A stretch of DNA of 64,000 nt from Treponema sp. JC4 (GTDB taxonomy: Bacteria; Spirochaetota; Spirochaetia; Treponematales; Treponemataceae), in the NCBI RefSeq assembly GCF_000260795.1, contig NZ_AJGU01000005.1, positions 51,613 through 115,612 of the forward strand. Reading direction: 5' to 3'. The notes below the pieces were generated by a model, which was given only the letters and a program-made list of their open reading frames with translations, was not told the origin of the DNA and ran no database searches. Shown piece by piece: positions 33,511 to 43,166 of the stretch. The position numbers were made by a program, and so were the translations under genes. Position 1 is the first letter of the stretch; the number at the start of each line of letters is the position of its first letter.

Positions 33511-33557
33511 AAAAACTTAATTTTTTGTTATTTTTTTTCACAAAAAATTAAGTTTTT
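33511..33557. terminator. Perfect 18-bp AT-rich inverted repeat
   Basis: AAAAACTTAATTTTTTGT (33511-33528) and its exact complement (33540-33557) flank an 11-nt spacer. It follows the CrtI-like gene on the minus strand and has T-rich sequence on both sides, so it probably acts as a terminator. Confidence 0.65.
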
Positions 33558-33571
33558 CATCATATTTTACC

Positions 33572-35053
33572 CTAAACAAAAAGCGTTTTTGTGTCGCGGC
33601 ACAAAAGCTGAACTGCAATTCTGCCAGAATAAACTGCAATCGGAAGTCCGCCAGGCATCATTGTACGCTGTCCTGCAAAATAAACGCCCTGCACAGTCGG
33701 AAGCTTCTGCGGGTAGTTGTACTGCTTTGTGCCTTTTTCCCAGACACTCATCCAGGAACCTTCAAAACTTGAACAGTAACGCTCGTAAGTGCAAGGGGTA
33801 GCGACATCTGTTACTTCAACCTTATCCTTTGTTTCCGGAATATATTCTGCAAGGATTTCTATAAAGCGTTTTGCAAGTTCTTCTTTCTTCTGTTTGTAAG
33901 TGCCGTCTTCCTTTGCCTGTTTCCAGTAATAGTAACTTGGGCCCAGAAAAAGACTGGTGATTGCAGAGCCGCCTTCCGGTGCCCGTCCCTTAAAGCTTGC
34001 GTAGTTATAAATTCTGAATTCATTGAATTTTACGCCTGCAATTTCAAAGGGTTCTTTAAGCGGAAATACCATTGCCTTTGGAAGATGGCTTAAATCAGCC
34101 TTTATTCCGGCACAGATAAAGACATTCTGCTCTGAAACAACGTTCTTTCTCATTTTGTTTGCAACAGGATCATTAATCATCGTGTCAAAAAGAGTGTCGA
34201 TTGCATTTCTCATATCCTGAGTTACGATTACTGCATCACAAGGAAGAATTTCTCCCCCGATTTTTACGCCTGTTACCTTGCCTTCAATATCCAGTTCAAT
34301 ATTTTCAATCTTCTTTTTGAATTCGATTTTTCCGCCAAGAGCCTTGTAGGTGTCCAGCATGTTCTGTCCCATTGTTACAGAACCACCTTCCGGATAGCCG
34401 CAGTCTCCGCTGGCAAAACTTGCAATAGTGTAGATAAAACTCATTGCGTTGTAGCGGTAACCGATTGAACCCATCAAAAGGTGGCGGACATCTTCGTTTT
34501 TAAACTGATTTACATATTCTTCGTAAGACATGTTTACAAGCTTGCTGTACTTCAAGCCGGCCGGTGCCATTTTTAAAAGCTCTGCAAGTCCCGGATGGCG
34601 GGGATTTTTTGCCTTTAATCCCATGACATCATTTACAACAAGATGTACGTTTATAAGGGCTTTTACATCATTGTAAAATTTTGCAATCATCTTTTTATCT
34701 TCAGGTGCAAAGTCCCTCAGCTGATTGCAAAGCTTGTCTAAATCACGATACATGTAAAGCTTTTTATCACCGTTAATGTAAACGTAATATGGATCTCTGT
34801 TTTCTATAGGATTGTTTTCTTTGAGTGCGCCGGTTTCTTTCCAGATCTGGTAAAGTGGCATTTTTGGCGAAGAACCTGTAAGCCAGTGCATTCCTCCTTC
34901 AAAATAATAACCTTTGCGGCTCCAGCTTGTGCTGAGTCCTCCAAAAGTCATATGCTGCTCGTAAATTGTTACATCAAATCCGCTGCGGGCTGCGTAGATA
35001 CCTGCGCTTAAACCCGAAATTCCCGCTCCGATTACGAAAATTTTTTTGCTCAT
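33572..35053 (-). CDS. FAD-dependent oxidoreductase of the phytoene-desaturase (CrtI) family
   Basis: The 493-residue protein opens with the dinucleotide-binding motif VIGAGISGLSAGIYAARSG and the second Gly motif FGGLSTSW, and ends with GVYFAGQRTMMPGGLPIAV, the FAD-binding C-terminus of CrtI/retinol-saturase-like enzymes. Such enzymes desaturate or isomerise polyenes, but many bacterial homologues have unknown substrates. No carotenoid gene is nearby, so pigment synthesis is not implied. A TATAAT lies 9 nt before the ATG with no Shine-Dalgarno site, so its mRNA may also be leaderless or nearly so. Confidence 0.8.
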   Translation of the reverse strand: MSKKIFVIGAGISGLSAGIYAARSGFDVTIYEQHMTFGGLSTSWSRKGYYFEGGMHWLTGSSPKMPLYQIWKETGALKENNPIENRDPYYVYINGDKKLYMYRDLDKLCNQLRDFAPEDKKMIAKFYNDVKALINVHLVVNDVMGLKAKNPRHPGLAELLKMAPAGLKYSKLVNMSYEEYVNQFKNEDVRHLLMGSIGYRYNAMSFIYTIASFASGDCGYPEGGSVTMGQNMLDTYKALGGKIEFKKKIENIELDIEGKVTGVKIGGEILPCDAVIVTQDMRNAIDTLFDTMINDPVANKMRKNVVSEQNVFICAGIKADLSHLPKAMVFPLKEPFEIAGVKFNEFRIYNYASFKGRAPEGGSAITSLFLGPSYYYWKQAKEDGTYKQKKEELAKRFIEILAEYIPETKDKVEVTDVATPCTYERYCSSFEGSWMSVWEKGTKQYNYPQKLPTVQGVYFAGQRTMMPGGLPIAVYSGRIAVQLLCRDTKTLFV

Positions 35054-35224
35054 AATAATTTAATTATAACCCAGGAATTTAGAAAAAAAAATATGAAATT
35101 TATAAATTCTTCTCTATCATTCTGTTAGAAGCTGAGATATAATAAAAATATCAAAAAGTCATTGAGGTGGGGTGATTAGTAACAAAAGAGGTCGTTGATT
35201 TTTAGCGGTCTCTGGAGGAATTAT

Positions 35225-36673
35225 TTGATTAACATTACACGCTCTCATGTTTTTGATGAGAATATCAATAACGTAAATGCGATGATTTTAAAAATTATGG
35301 CTTTTACGGCAATTGTTCCAACTTCCTTTATTCTTCTTACTGTTGTTGGAATATGGAATGTTCCTCACACATATTCAGTGGGAATGCTGGTTTACTGCCT
35401 TTTTGCAACAATCCTCCTTAAAATCTTTAACAGGTTTCCGGCCCTTCAGCGTCTTACCATGTATGCAAGTATTTTTGCTGCCATATTTTTTGTAGATTTA
35501 CTTGGTGCCAAAAGTATAATCAATGTTACAATTTCCTATGGTTTTGCACCCTTTCTTTCCTGTCTTTATTACAATGTAAAACTTACCCGCGTATCAAATT
35601 TTGTAAATATTATCTCAATTATGATTGTAATCTGGCTGCGTTCACAGACGGTTCTCGATAACTTTATGTGGCTGGATCACCCTAATCAGACTGCAATGTC
35701 ATGGTTCCTTGAAAACGGAGCCGGAACTCTTGTTGAATCGGTTTTTGTTTACCTTATTACTGTTTCTCTTGCAAAACGTACCAACAAAACTCTTGATGCA
35801 ATGATACAAAGCTCGGAAGAAAGAAATACTGCAATTGAAGAACTTAAAAAACGTAATGCTTATATAGTAAAGATTAACAATGAAATAGAAGGAACTAACC
35901 ACAATTTAAAGAATACCCAGTATAAAATCATTCAGTTTGTTTCTGAGGTTCTTGGCAGCCACGATTTGTTTACCGGCCGTCACGTTATGCATACCCGTAA
36001 ATATGTAGAAATTATTGCAAAAGAACTGAAGAAGGGCGGCTACTACCAGAAGGAACTGACGGATGAAAATATAGAGCTTTATTCTACAGCCGCTTTTCTT
36101 CATGATATCGGAAAGATTCATATTCCGGAGGGTGTTCTTAATAAAATCGGAAAGTTTACGCCCGAAGAATATCAGCTGATGAAGATTCACCCGGAAGAGG
36201 GAAAGAAGCTTCTTGAATATCTTCCTCAGATTGAAGACGGAACCTTTAACGAAATTGCAAAACAAATGGCTTACTGTCACCACGAAAAATGGGATGGAAG
36301 CGGATATCCAAACGGTCTTAAAGGAAAAGAAATTCCTTTGTGCGCAAGAATTATGGCAGCTGCCGATGTCCTTGATGCCCTTATAAGCCAGCGTCTTTAC
36401 AAAGAGCCTATGCCAGTTGAAGAGGCAATGGCAGTTTTTGAAAGAGCCAAGGGAATGCACTTTGAACCTTGTATTGCTGATGCCGTTATCAATTTGAAAA
36501 ATCTGATTACAATCATTGATGAAGATTTTAAGACTACAGAAGCCAGCACTAATGCCGAAGAACTTGAATGGTGGATGAAATATCACTCAAGTACTGTAAA
36601 AATTGAAGTTCACACCGATTTTATCGGCGCAAGTACTGAACCTCAGAGTGCTGTATTCACAAAAACCTTGTAA
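35225..36673 (+). CDS. Membrane HD-GYP domain protein (probable cyclic-di-GMP phosphodiesterase)
   Basis: The N-terminal part has about five to six membrane helices, then a short coiled coil (EERNTAIEELKKRN), then an HD-GYP domain from about residue 240. Catalytic motifs are FLHDIGKIHIP (HD), CHHEKWDGSGYPNGLKG (the GYP signature) and ARIMAAADVLDAL. HD-GYP enzymes hydrolyse cyclic di-GMP and so affect motility and surface behaviour; the membrane part may sense a signal. I set the start at TTG 35225 because GGAGG lies 6 nt upstream; a TTG ten codons earlier lacks a site. That gives 482 residues. Confidence 0.87.
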   Translation: MINITRSHVFDENINNVNAMILKIMAFTAIVPTSFILLTVVGIWNVPHTYSVGMLVYCLFATILLKIFNRFPALQRLTMYASIFAAIFFVDLLGAKSIINVTISYGFAPFLSCLYYNVKLTRVSNFVNIISIMIVIWLRSQTVLDNFMWLDHPNQTAMSWFLENGAGTLVESVFVYLITVSLAKRTNKTLDAMIQSSEERNTAIEELKKRNAYIVKINNEIEGTNHNLKNTQYKIIQFVSEVLGSHDLFTGRHVMHTRKYVEIIAKELKKGGYYQKELTDENIELYSTAAFLHDIGKIHIPEGVLNKIGKFTPEEYQLMKIHPEEGKKLLEYLPQIEDGTFNEIAKQMAYCHHEKWDGSGYPNGLKGKEIPLCARIMAAADVLDALISQRLYKEPMPVEEAMAVFERAKGMHFEPCIADAVINLKNLITIIDEDFKTTEASTNAEELEWWMKYHSSTVKIEVHTDFIGASTEPQSAVFTKTL

Positions 36674-36714
36674 ACATATAAAATATTATATCTTAAATTA
36701 TACGAGGTTTTACT

Positions 36715-37200
36715 ATGGAAGAAATTTTAGATTTACTTCGCCAGAATGCACGACTTTCTGCCGCGGATATCGCCGCGCTCACAAAAAAGACAGAGGAAGA
36801 GGTTTGTGCGATTATCAAAAAACTGGAAGATGACGGAGTTATTCTAAAATACGCGGCCATTGTAAATCCAGAAAAAGATAAGGAGAACCGCGATAAGGTT
36901 CTTGCAGAAATCCAGATTCAGGTTCAGCCACAGCGCGAACACGGATTTGATATGATTGCTGACCGCATTTACCGTTTCCCTCAGGTAAAATCACTTTACC
37001 TTATGAGCGGCGGCTACGATCTGCGCGTTACAATCGAAGGCGACTCTTTGAAAGATGTTGCACTTTTTGTTTCTGAAAAGCTTTCTACTCTGGAAGGTGT
37101 TCGTTCAACTAAGACTAATTTTGTTTTGAAAAAATATAAAGAAAATGACGTTGTTTATGTTGAAGATGAGCGCGACCGAAGAGAAGGAATTCAGGCTTAA
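36715..37200 (+). CDS. Lrp/AsnC-family transcriptional regulator
   Basis: The 161-residue protein has an N-terminal winged helix (LDLLRQNARLSAADIAALTK and the following helix), then a RAM ligand-binding domain (VKSLYLMSGGYDLRVTIEG). Lrp-family proteins sense amino acids and control their metabolism. The aminotransferase gene 45 nt downstream is the obvious target or partner. CGAGG precedes the ATG. Confidence 0.9.
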   Translation: MEEILDLLRQNARLSAADIAALTKKTEEEVCAIIKKLEDDGVILKYAAIVNPEKDKENRDKVLAEIQIQVQPQREHGFDMIADRIYRFPQVKSLYLMSGGYDLRVTIEGDSLKDVALFVSEKLSTLEGVRSTKTNFVLKKYKENDVVYVEDERDRREGIQA

Positions 37201-37245
37201 TTCTTGAGGAGATTTATTTCTCCCGCTTATTTATGGATATAAACA

Positions 37246-38415
37246 ATGAACAGTCGAACAGATAAATTTTCTACTAAAATAGTTAACACACAGGGCTCAA
37301 AAATCCGTAAGTTTTTTGAACTCTGTATCGGTCATGATGATATTATTTCCCTTGGTGTAGGTGAGCCAGACTTTCCGACTCCATGGATTATCCGCGAGGA
37401 AGCTTTTTATCACCTGGAAAAAGGCCACACTTCCTACACTTCAAACTGGGGTTTAATTGAACTCCGTGAAGAAATTTCAAAATATCTTGCCCGCTTTGGA
37501 ATGGATTACAATCCAAAGAACGAGATTTTGCCAACTGTTGGTGCCAGTGAAGGTGTAGACTTAGTTCTCCGCTCAATCCTCAATCCTGGTGATGAACTGA
37601 TTGTCTGCGAACCTTGCTACGTTTCTTATCAGCCTCTTGGTGACCTTTGCGATGCAAAGGTAATTCACCTGGATACGAGTAAGACAAACTTTATTCCTAC
37701 AGCTGAACTTATTGAAAGCGTAATCACACCAAAAACAAAAGCAATTATGATCTGCTCTCCAAGTAACCCTACAGGAAAGACAATTCCTGCTGAAGAGCTT
37801 GCCAAGATTGCAGAAGTTGTTAAAAAGCACGAAATCTGGTGTATCAGTGATGAAATTTACTGCGAGTTGATTTACGATGGCCGCAAGCACGTTTCTATCG
37901 GTTCCTTCCCTGGAATGAAGGACTACACAATCGTTTTGAACGGTTTCTCTAAGGCCTTCGCTATGACTGGCTGGCGTATCGGTTATATTGCCGCTCCTGC
38001 TGACCTTTTGCTCAACTGCTGCAAGCTTCACGGTTACAATTCAATCTGTCCTCCAATTTTCAGCCAGTATGCTGCCGCAGAAGGACTTCGCAATGCCTGG
38101 TCTGAAGTTGAAAAAATGCGCGTAAGCTATCAGCAGCGCCGTAACCTTATGCACAAGGCTTTCTTAGATATGGGACTTCCTTGTGTTGAACCAGAAGGTG
38201 CCTTCTACATGTTCCCGGATATCCGCTCTACAGGAATGGAATCTGAAGAGTTTGCAAAAGCCCTTTTGGAAAAGAAAAAGGTTGCCGTAGTTCCTGGAAC
38301 TGCCTTTGGCGATGCCGGTGAAGGCTTTATCCGCTGCTGTTACGCAACTGACATAAACAAAATTAAAATTGCCATGACAAAAATTGCAGAATTTTTGCAG
38401 GAAATAAAGAAATAA
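37246..38415 (+). CDS. PLP-dependent class I/II aminotransferase
   Basis: The 389-residue fold-type I aminotransferase has the PLP lysine K236 in NGFSKAFAMTGWRIGY, SPSNPTGKTIP (Asn for PLP), SDEIYCELIYDG and the C-terminal Arg in FIRCCYAT. The layout is that of aspartate or aromatic aminotransferases and of PatA/DAP-aminotransferase relatives; the exact substrate cannot be read from motifs. Pairing with an Lrp-type regulator suggests control by an amino acid. The start at 37246 has only a weak ribosome site. Confidence 0.88.
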   Translation: MNSRTDKFSTKIVNTQGSKIRKFFELCIGHDDIISLGVGEPDFPTPWIIREEAFYHLEKGHTSYTSNWGLIELREEISKYLARFGMDYNPKNEILPTVGASEGVDLVLRSILNPGDELIVCEPCYVSYQPLGDLCDAKVIHLDTSKTNFIPTAELIESVITPKTKAIMICSPSNPTGKTIPAEELAKIAEVVKKHEIWCISDEIYCELIYDGRKHVSIGSFPGMKDYTIVLNGFSKAFAMTGWRIGYIAAPADLLLNCCKLHGYNSICPPIFSQYAAAEGLRNAWSEVEKMRVSYQQRRNLMHKAFLDMGLPCVEPEGAFYMFPDIRSTGMESEEFAKALLEKKKVAVVPGTAFGDAGEGFIRCCYATDINKIKIAMTKIAEFLQEIKK

Positions 38416-38442
38416 ATTCGCTAAGGGAGTCTGTTAGATACA

Positions 38443-39795
38443 ATGCTTATACCTTTACTGTTAATAATAATTTTTGCCTGCCTTTTTATTGGTCTTGTAA
38501 TGGCCATTTCCAGTGCAAAAAAAGGCAAAAAAAAGGATGTTTCCGGCAGAATTCAAAAGAAAGGTAAGGCTGCGATTATTAAGGAAGCTCAGAAAAAACT
38601 TGCTCATAATCCACATGATGTAACAGCTCTCCGCGAACTTGGAAATATTTATTTTTCTGAAAAAAACTGGGAAAAGGCCTATGCAGCCTATAAAACCCTT
38701 CTGGATCTTTCTTCTTCCAATGTTGAAATTAACGGAGTTGAAGCCGGACTTAAAACCGGAATTGCGGCTTACAATCTTGGAAAAATTGATGATGCCCTCA
38801 GTGTCCTCATTCTTGCCGTAAAGAAAAATCCTGAATCTTATGAAGCAAACCTTTATCTGGGAAAAGCCCTTTATCAGAAAGAGATTTTTGATAAGGCAAT
38901 TGCCTGTTTAAAGAAAGCAAAACTTCTCCGCCCGGAAAGCGGCGAAGCAAATCAGCTTTTAGGCTTCAGTTTATTTAAATTGCAGAAATACCGTGAATGT
39001 CTTCCATTCCTTAAGGCTGCCCTTGATGAAACTCCTGATAATAAGGAAATTCTTTACAATATGGCAGTTGCAATGATGGAATGCGGCATGGGTGAAAAAT
39101 CCCTTAAAGTATTTATTCACCTTCGCCCGGATCCTCTTTTTGGCCCTCAGTCTTGTCTTGAAGCGGGAAAAATGCATGAAAAGGTAAAGGATTTTACCTC
39201 TGCAATTCAGGATTATGAAATTGCCCTTAAACTGCCTAGCGTTCCGGATACAATTTTAATTCAGATTAAGTATCGTGCTGCCCTTACCTATATTGCAATG
39301 AATAATATTCCACAGGCACTTACAATGCTTAAACAGGTTCAGGCTATAAAAGCAAATTACAAGGATGTTGAAGCCCTTATTGCCCGCTACTCTGAACTTA
39401 ATCAGAACAAGAACCTTCAGGTTTATATGATGGCGGGAACAAGTGAATTTATTGCCCTTTGCCGTAAATTCATTTCCAGCTACTATCCTGATGCTTTTGT
39501 AAAGGTTGGAGACCAGAATGTTGGTACTGACTGTGTTGATATTGTCTGCGAAATTGAACATCCTAAGTGGTCTGCAAAACAGCTTTTCCGTTTTTACAGA
39601 AGCCAGTCAACTTTGAGTGACCTTGCTGTACGCGAATGTCATGGAAAAATGCGCGATGATAAATGCGACAAGGCAATCTGCGTAACTTTGGGAAGCTTTT
39701 CTGAAAGCGCACATAAATTTATTGACGGCCGTCCTATTGATTTGATTGAAAAAGAAGCTCTTTCAAAAATGCTCTTGAAAATCAGTATTATTTAA
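38443..39795 (+). CDS. Membrane-anchored tetratricopeptide-repeat protein
   Basis: The 450-residue protein begins with one membrane helix (LIPLLLIIIFACLFIGLVMA, 20 residues) and a basic Lys-rich segment, so the bulk faces the cytoplasm. It continues with about seven to eight TPR units from residue 50 to 330 (for example ELGNIYFSEKNWEKAYAAYK, LYLGKALYQKEIFDKAIACL). The last 110 residues form a separate domain with several Cys/Asp motifs (GTDCVDIVCEIEH, MRDDKCDKAICV) that I do not recognise. It is likely an assembly or interaction scaffold. rsmE follows after 24 nt. Confidence 0.8.
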   Translation: MLIPLLLIIIFACLFIGLVMAISSAKKGKKKDVSGRIQKKGKAAIIKEAQKKLAHNPHDVTALRELGNIYFSEKNWEKAYAAYKTLLDLSSSNVEINGVEAGLKTGIAAYNLGKIDDALSVLILAVKKNPESYEANLYLGKALYQKEIFDKAIACLKKAKLLRPESGEANQLLGFSLFKLQKYRECLPFLKAALDETPDNKEILYNMAVAMMECGMGEKSLKVFIHLRPDPLFGPQSCLEAGKMHEKVKDFTSAIQDYEIALKLPSVPDTILIQIKYRAALTYIAMNNIPQALTMLKQVQAIKANYKDVEALIARYSELNQNKNLQVYMMAGTSEFIALCRKFISSYYPDAFVKVGDQNVGTDCVDIVCEIEHPKWSAKQLFRFYRSQSTLSDLAVRECHGKMRDDKCDKAICVTLGSFSESAHKFIDGRPIDLIEKEALSKMLLKISII

Positions 39796-39819
39796 TGCGG
39801 GCTGAGCTGGGATTATTTA

Positions 39820-40593
39820 ATGAATATCTGTTTATTTAACGAAGATGAAATTTCTAAGCCTCTTGATTTGCGTGACGAGCGGGGCGAGCATATTGTAAAA
39901 ATCCTGCATAAAAAGGAAGGGGAAACTTTTACTGCGGGAATTATAGGCGGTCAGGCCGGAACAGCTACAATTACAAAAATAGAAGGCTCTTTTAAAGAGG
40001 GTGGAAGACTCTTTTTTGACTTTAAGCCGGAAAGCGATGGTAAGCCCCTTACAAAGCTTAAGATGATTATCGGTTTTCCCCGTCCTATTCAGCTGAAAAG
40101 ACTTTTACGTGATATTGCGGGGCTTGGCGTTTGCGAAGTTCATCTTACGGGTACTGAGCTTGGTGAAAAATCCTACATGCAGTCAACTCTGGTAGAAAAG
40201 GGTGCTGCTTACAAAATGCTTTTAGACGGCACTGTTCAGGCGGGAAGCACCCACGTGCCAGAGCTATTTTTACATAAAAGCCTGGACGAATGCGTGACAA
40301 AAATTCTGGAAGACGACGGCTTGCTGCCCGACCAGGATTCGAGCGTCTTACTTGCCCTTGATAACAGAAAACCCCGCTGTTCACTGACTAAGGCCTTGGA
40401 GGGCTGCAAGTTCATCATGGAGAAGAGCGTGGTTGCGGCTATTGGAAGTGAGAGGGGCTGGACCGACAGGGAGAGGGAATTTCTTTCGGAAAAAGGCTTT
40501 ACCCTCTGCTCGATGGGAGAGCGCATTTTGAGAACTGAGACAGCTGCAACGGTTGCAGGTTCGATTATTTTGTCTCAACTTGGTATAATATAG
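39820..40593 (+). CDS. rsmE: 16S rRNA m3U1498 methyltransferase
   Basis: This SPOUT-class enzyme (257 residues) methylates U1498 in the ribosomal decoding region. An N-terminal PUA-like domain (LRDERGEHIVKILHKKEGE) is followed by the knotted SAM domain with AAIGSERGWTDREREF and the C-terminal LCSMGERILRTETAA. The family usually has GPEGG where this protein has GSERG, a minor change. It sits in a run of closely packed genes from 38443 to 45091. Confidence 0.88.
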   Translation: MNICLFNEDEISKPLDLRDERGEHIVKILHKKEGETFTAGIIGGQAGTATITKIEGSFKEGGRLFFDFKPESDGKPLTKLKMIIGFPRPIQLKRLLRDIAGLGVCEVHLTGTELGEKSYMQSTLVEKGAAYKMLLDGTVQAGSTHVPELFLHKSLDECVTKILEDDGLLPDQDSSVLLALDNRKPRCSLTKALEGCKFIMEKSVVAAIGSERGWTDREREFLSEKGFTLCSMGERILRTETAATVAGSIILSQLGII

Positions 40594-40601
40594 GAAGAAT
40601 T

Positions 40602-41414
40602 ATGGATAATCAGAAAATTAAGGAAATACTTTTAGATATTGCAGAAACTCAGATTGAATTCAGCGTGATTCAGACTGGAAAGGAAAGTAAACGGGTGAAC
40701 GGTTTTTATAAGCCTGATACCCACGAGATTTTTTTGCATAACCTGAATTTTAAATCGGACAATATGCTGGTTTATACGGCGGTGCATGAATATACACACC
40801 ATTTGATTACTGAACGCAAGCTGGAAGAAGATCCGACTTACGTTTGCAATTCTAAGGTTCATACTCAGGAATTCTGGGCACGTTTTGGTGAACTTTTGAA
40901 AATTGCCGAAGATAAGGGCTATTATTCGCTTGGCTGGGAAAACAATGCCGAGCTTAAGGCACTTACAGAAGATATCAAAGAGAATTATCTGGCTAAAAAC
41001 GGCCAGCTTATGCAGGAATTCGGAAAGAAACTTTCGCGTGCCTGGGAACTTTGTAAGGAAGCTGATATCCGTTATGAAGATTACATCGACCGCGTTCTCT
41101 GTCTGCCTCGTAATGCGGAAAAGGATATCCGTAAGGTGGGCGCTGTGCCTGTGAACCCTGCAATCGGTTTTGAAAATATGAAGACTGTTGCCTCTGTAAA
41201 AAAGGCTGATGCACGCGCTGAAGTTGAAAAAGACTTCCTTGACGGGGGAAAGAGCCCTGCTACAGTTCGTGAGCTTATGAAGCAGAAGGCTGGCCAGGTT
41301 AAGACTGATGATAAGAAATCTCGTCTGGAAAAAGAAAAGTCGCGACTGGAAAAAACAATCGCCTCTTTGACTCAGCGGCTTGAAGTTGTGGAGGAAAGCC
41401 TTGCGAGCATGTAA
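40602..41414 (+). CDS. Putative zinc metallopeptidase-like protein with coiled-coil tail
   Basis: The 270-residue cytoplasmic protein carries HEYTHH (HExxH) near residue 65 in TAVHEYTHHLITERKLEE, and HTQEFWARFGELL 28 residues later. The second motif resembles the downstream region of SprT/WLM-type peptidases, where a third metal ligand is expected. The last 40 residues are a coiled coil (KKSRLEKEKSRLEKTIASL). The function is not established; the HExxH suggests zinc-dependent activity. AGGA precedes the ATG, and the next gene begins inside its end. Confidence 0.65.
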   Translation: MDNQKIKEILLDIAETQIEFSVIQTGKESKRVNGFYKPDTHEIFLHNLNFKSDNMLVYTAVHEYTHHLITERKLEEDPTYVCNSKVHTQEFWARFGELLKIAEDKGYYSLGWENNAELKALTEDIKENYLAKNGQLMQEFGKKLSRAWELCKEADIRYEDYIDRVLCLPRNAEKDIRKVGAVPVNPAIGFENMKTVASVKKADARAEVEKDFLDGGKSPATVRELMKQKAGQVKTDDKKSRLEKEKSRLEKTIASLTQRLEVVEESLASM

Positions 41415-42402
41415 GCGTTTTCTGGCGGTTCTTGCCGCTTTGTTTACAGTTTTTGCAGCTTTTTCGCAAGCTAACGGGGCGGGGGATAATTCAAACTCCC
41501 AGACTGGCAGTGGAACTTCACTTCAGATGCCTTCTATGCCGGATATGCCGCGAAGGCCTTCAATGCCGTCGGTATCTGCTTCTGCCTCAACTCCAAGCAT
41601 TACAATGCCTTCTGTTCCTGTAAGTCCGGGGGGAAGCGGCAGCTTTTATATTCCAAGTTTTCAAAGTCCTGCAGGGGCAGAGAAAAGTTCTACGGCTGGG
41701 GATACTTCTAAAACAGAAAATAAGACTTCGGCTCAGAAATCAGAAGTGGAAGCAAAGACAAATCTTGCCTCTGCCCTAAAAAATGAGCTTTTGACAGCCG
41801 GGGATATTTCTGCCCTTTATGATTCGGGTCTTTTTGGGAACCTTTCATCTCTTGCCGGTGCAAAAAATATTTCAGGCGCTTCAGCCTCAGGTGATGCGGC
41901 AAGTCTTTCGATTCTGGAAAAAATTCTTGCAAGCCTTGAAGAACTTAAGGAGGCTCAGAAAGCCTTGAGTCCTGAGCAGAAACAGGAGCTTGCAAATTAT
42001 CAGCTTGATGCCCAGACTTTTAAAAAGCGGGAGCCGAAAATCCTTCGTTTTAAGATTAACGGCTACAATATTAATGATTCTGTTACAAAGGCCTTTTTTA
42101 GTGATTCAGAAAGTGACGGCACTTTTATGCTTACGGGCGACCGTACCTATTATGTAAATCATCAGGCAAGAAGTGAAACCTTCTATATTCTTTTTAAGGC
42201 AATCTCAAGTAACGGTTCTGCTGTAATTTATGATGTGCGCCCAAGCCTGGTTCAGGATTATGAAAATCAGAATTCCTTTATTTACCGTTTTGCCGCTATG
42301 AAGGAACTTCGGGCTGAGAAAACAGGAAATCTTGTTGCTCTTCATTCTTCTGATGGAAGTATGAACGTGGATCTGCTTCTGGATATTGACGGAGATAAAT
42401 AA
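41401..42402 (+). CDS. Secreted protein of unknown function with Pro/Ser/Met-rich N-terminus
   Basis: The 333-residue protein has a signal peptide (KRFLAVLAALFTVFAAFSQA), then a low-complexity region rich in Met-Pro-Ser repeats (MPSMPDMPRRPSMPSVS) up to about residue 85, then a folded domain from about 200 (KILRFKINGYNINDSVTKAF). No family is recognised. I choose the TTG at 41401: GGAGG lies 6 nt upstream, and it overlaps the preceding gene by 14 nt. The stop overlaps the rsmG ATG (TAATG), so the genes are coupled. Confidence 0.7.
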   Translation: MRACKRFLAVLAALFTVFAAFSQANGAGDNSNSQTGSGTSLQMPSMPDMPRRPSMPSVSASASTPSITMPSVPVSPGGSGSFYIPSFQSPAGAEKSSTAGDTSKTENKTSAQKSEVEAKTNLASALKNELLTAGDISALYDSGLFGNLSSLAGAKNISGASASGDAASLSILEKILASLEELKEAQKALSPEQKQELANYQLDAQTFKKREPKILRFKINGYNINDSVTKAFFSDSESDGTFMLTGDRTYYVNHQARSETFYILFKAISSNGSAVIYDVRPSLVQDYENQNSFIYRFAAMKELRAEKTGNLVALHSSDGSMNVDLLLDIDGDK

Positions 42403-43100
42403 TGGCTCTTTTGGAAGACGGTTTAAAGGCAGTTGGTATAGAAGAAGAAAAAATTCCTGCCCTTGCCGAAAAAATGGAAAAATATATAGCGGAAATTGCC
42501 CTTTGCAATTCGGCTTTTAACCTTACAAATACAAGTGACCACGACGAACTGGTTACCCGCCATATTTTAGATTCACTGGCAGCTTATGTCCCGATTCGGG
42601 ATTTTTTGAAGGAAAGAGAAGCTGCCTTGGCAGGAGTTGCCGGGGGCGGTGCTGAAGGGGTGGCAGATGCCACAAGTTCAGTTACCATCGGCGATATTGG
42701 AAGCGGTGGCGGCTTGCCGGGCCTTCCTCTTGCTGCGGCCTTTCCTCAATATTCCTTTACCCTTGTCGAGCGTATGAGTAAGCGTTGCGGCTTTCTTGAA
42801 AAAACTGCGGCGGCTCTTGGACTTTCAAATATTGCTGTTCTTGAGCAGCAGGCGGAATTTGTTCCTCAGAAGTCTTTTGACCTGGTAACCTTCCGTGCTT
42901 TCCGACCTCTGGATTTGAAAATGGCAAAAAAATTGCTGCGTCTTCGTAAAGAGGGCGGAATTCTTGCGGCTTATAAGGCAAAAATGGAAAATATCACTGC
43001 CGAAATGGAAGGGATTAAAAAGCTGGTGCCGGAATACAAGGTTATTGAGCTTCATGTTCCGGGACTTGAAGACAGCGAGCGCAATTTGGTAATTGTTTAA
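42402..43100 (+). CDS. rsmG: 16S rRNA m7G527 methyltransferase
   Basis: RsmG (GidB) methylates G527 of 16S rRNA; loss of function gives low-level streptomycin resistance in several bacteria. The SAM-binding motif is IGDIGSGGGLPGLPLAAAF, with TLVERMSKRCGFLE and FDLVTFRAFRPL following. NLTNTSDHDELVTRHILDSL matches the family N-terminus. An insertion rich in Ala/Gly (REAALAGVAGGGAEGVADA) separates it from the SAM motif, making the protein slightly long at 232 residues. Confidence 0.9.
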   Translation: MALLEDGLKAVGIEEEKIPALAEKMEKYIAEIALCNSAFNLTNTSDHDELVTRHILDSLAAYVPIRDFLKEREAALAGVAGGGAEGVADATSSVTIGDIGSGGGLPGLPLAAAFPQYSFTLVERMSKRCGFLEKTAAALGLSNIAVLEQQAEFVPQKSFDLVTFRAFRPLDLKMAKKLLRLRKEGGILAAYKAKMENITAEMEGIKKLVPEYKVIELHVPGLEDSERNLVIV

Positions 43101-43166
43101 AGGAGGAAAAAAGCTAAAAAATTTTTCTGATGAAAAATTTTTCTTAACGCTTTTTGCTATAAGATT

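Noticed and set aside
33572..35053. Carotenoid synthesis locus
   Set aside because: A single CrtI-family oxidoreductase without crtB, crtE or other pigment genes is not enough.
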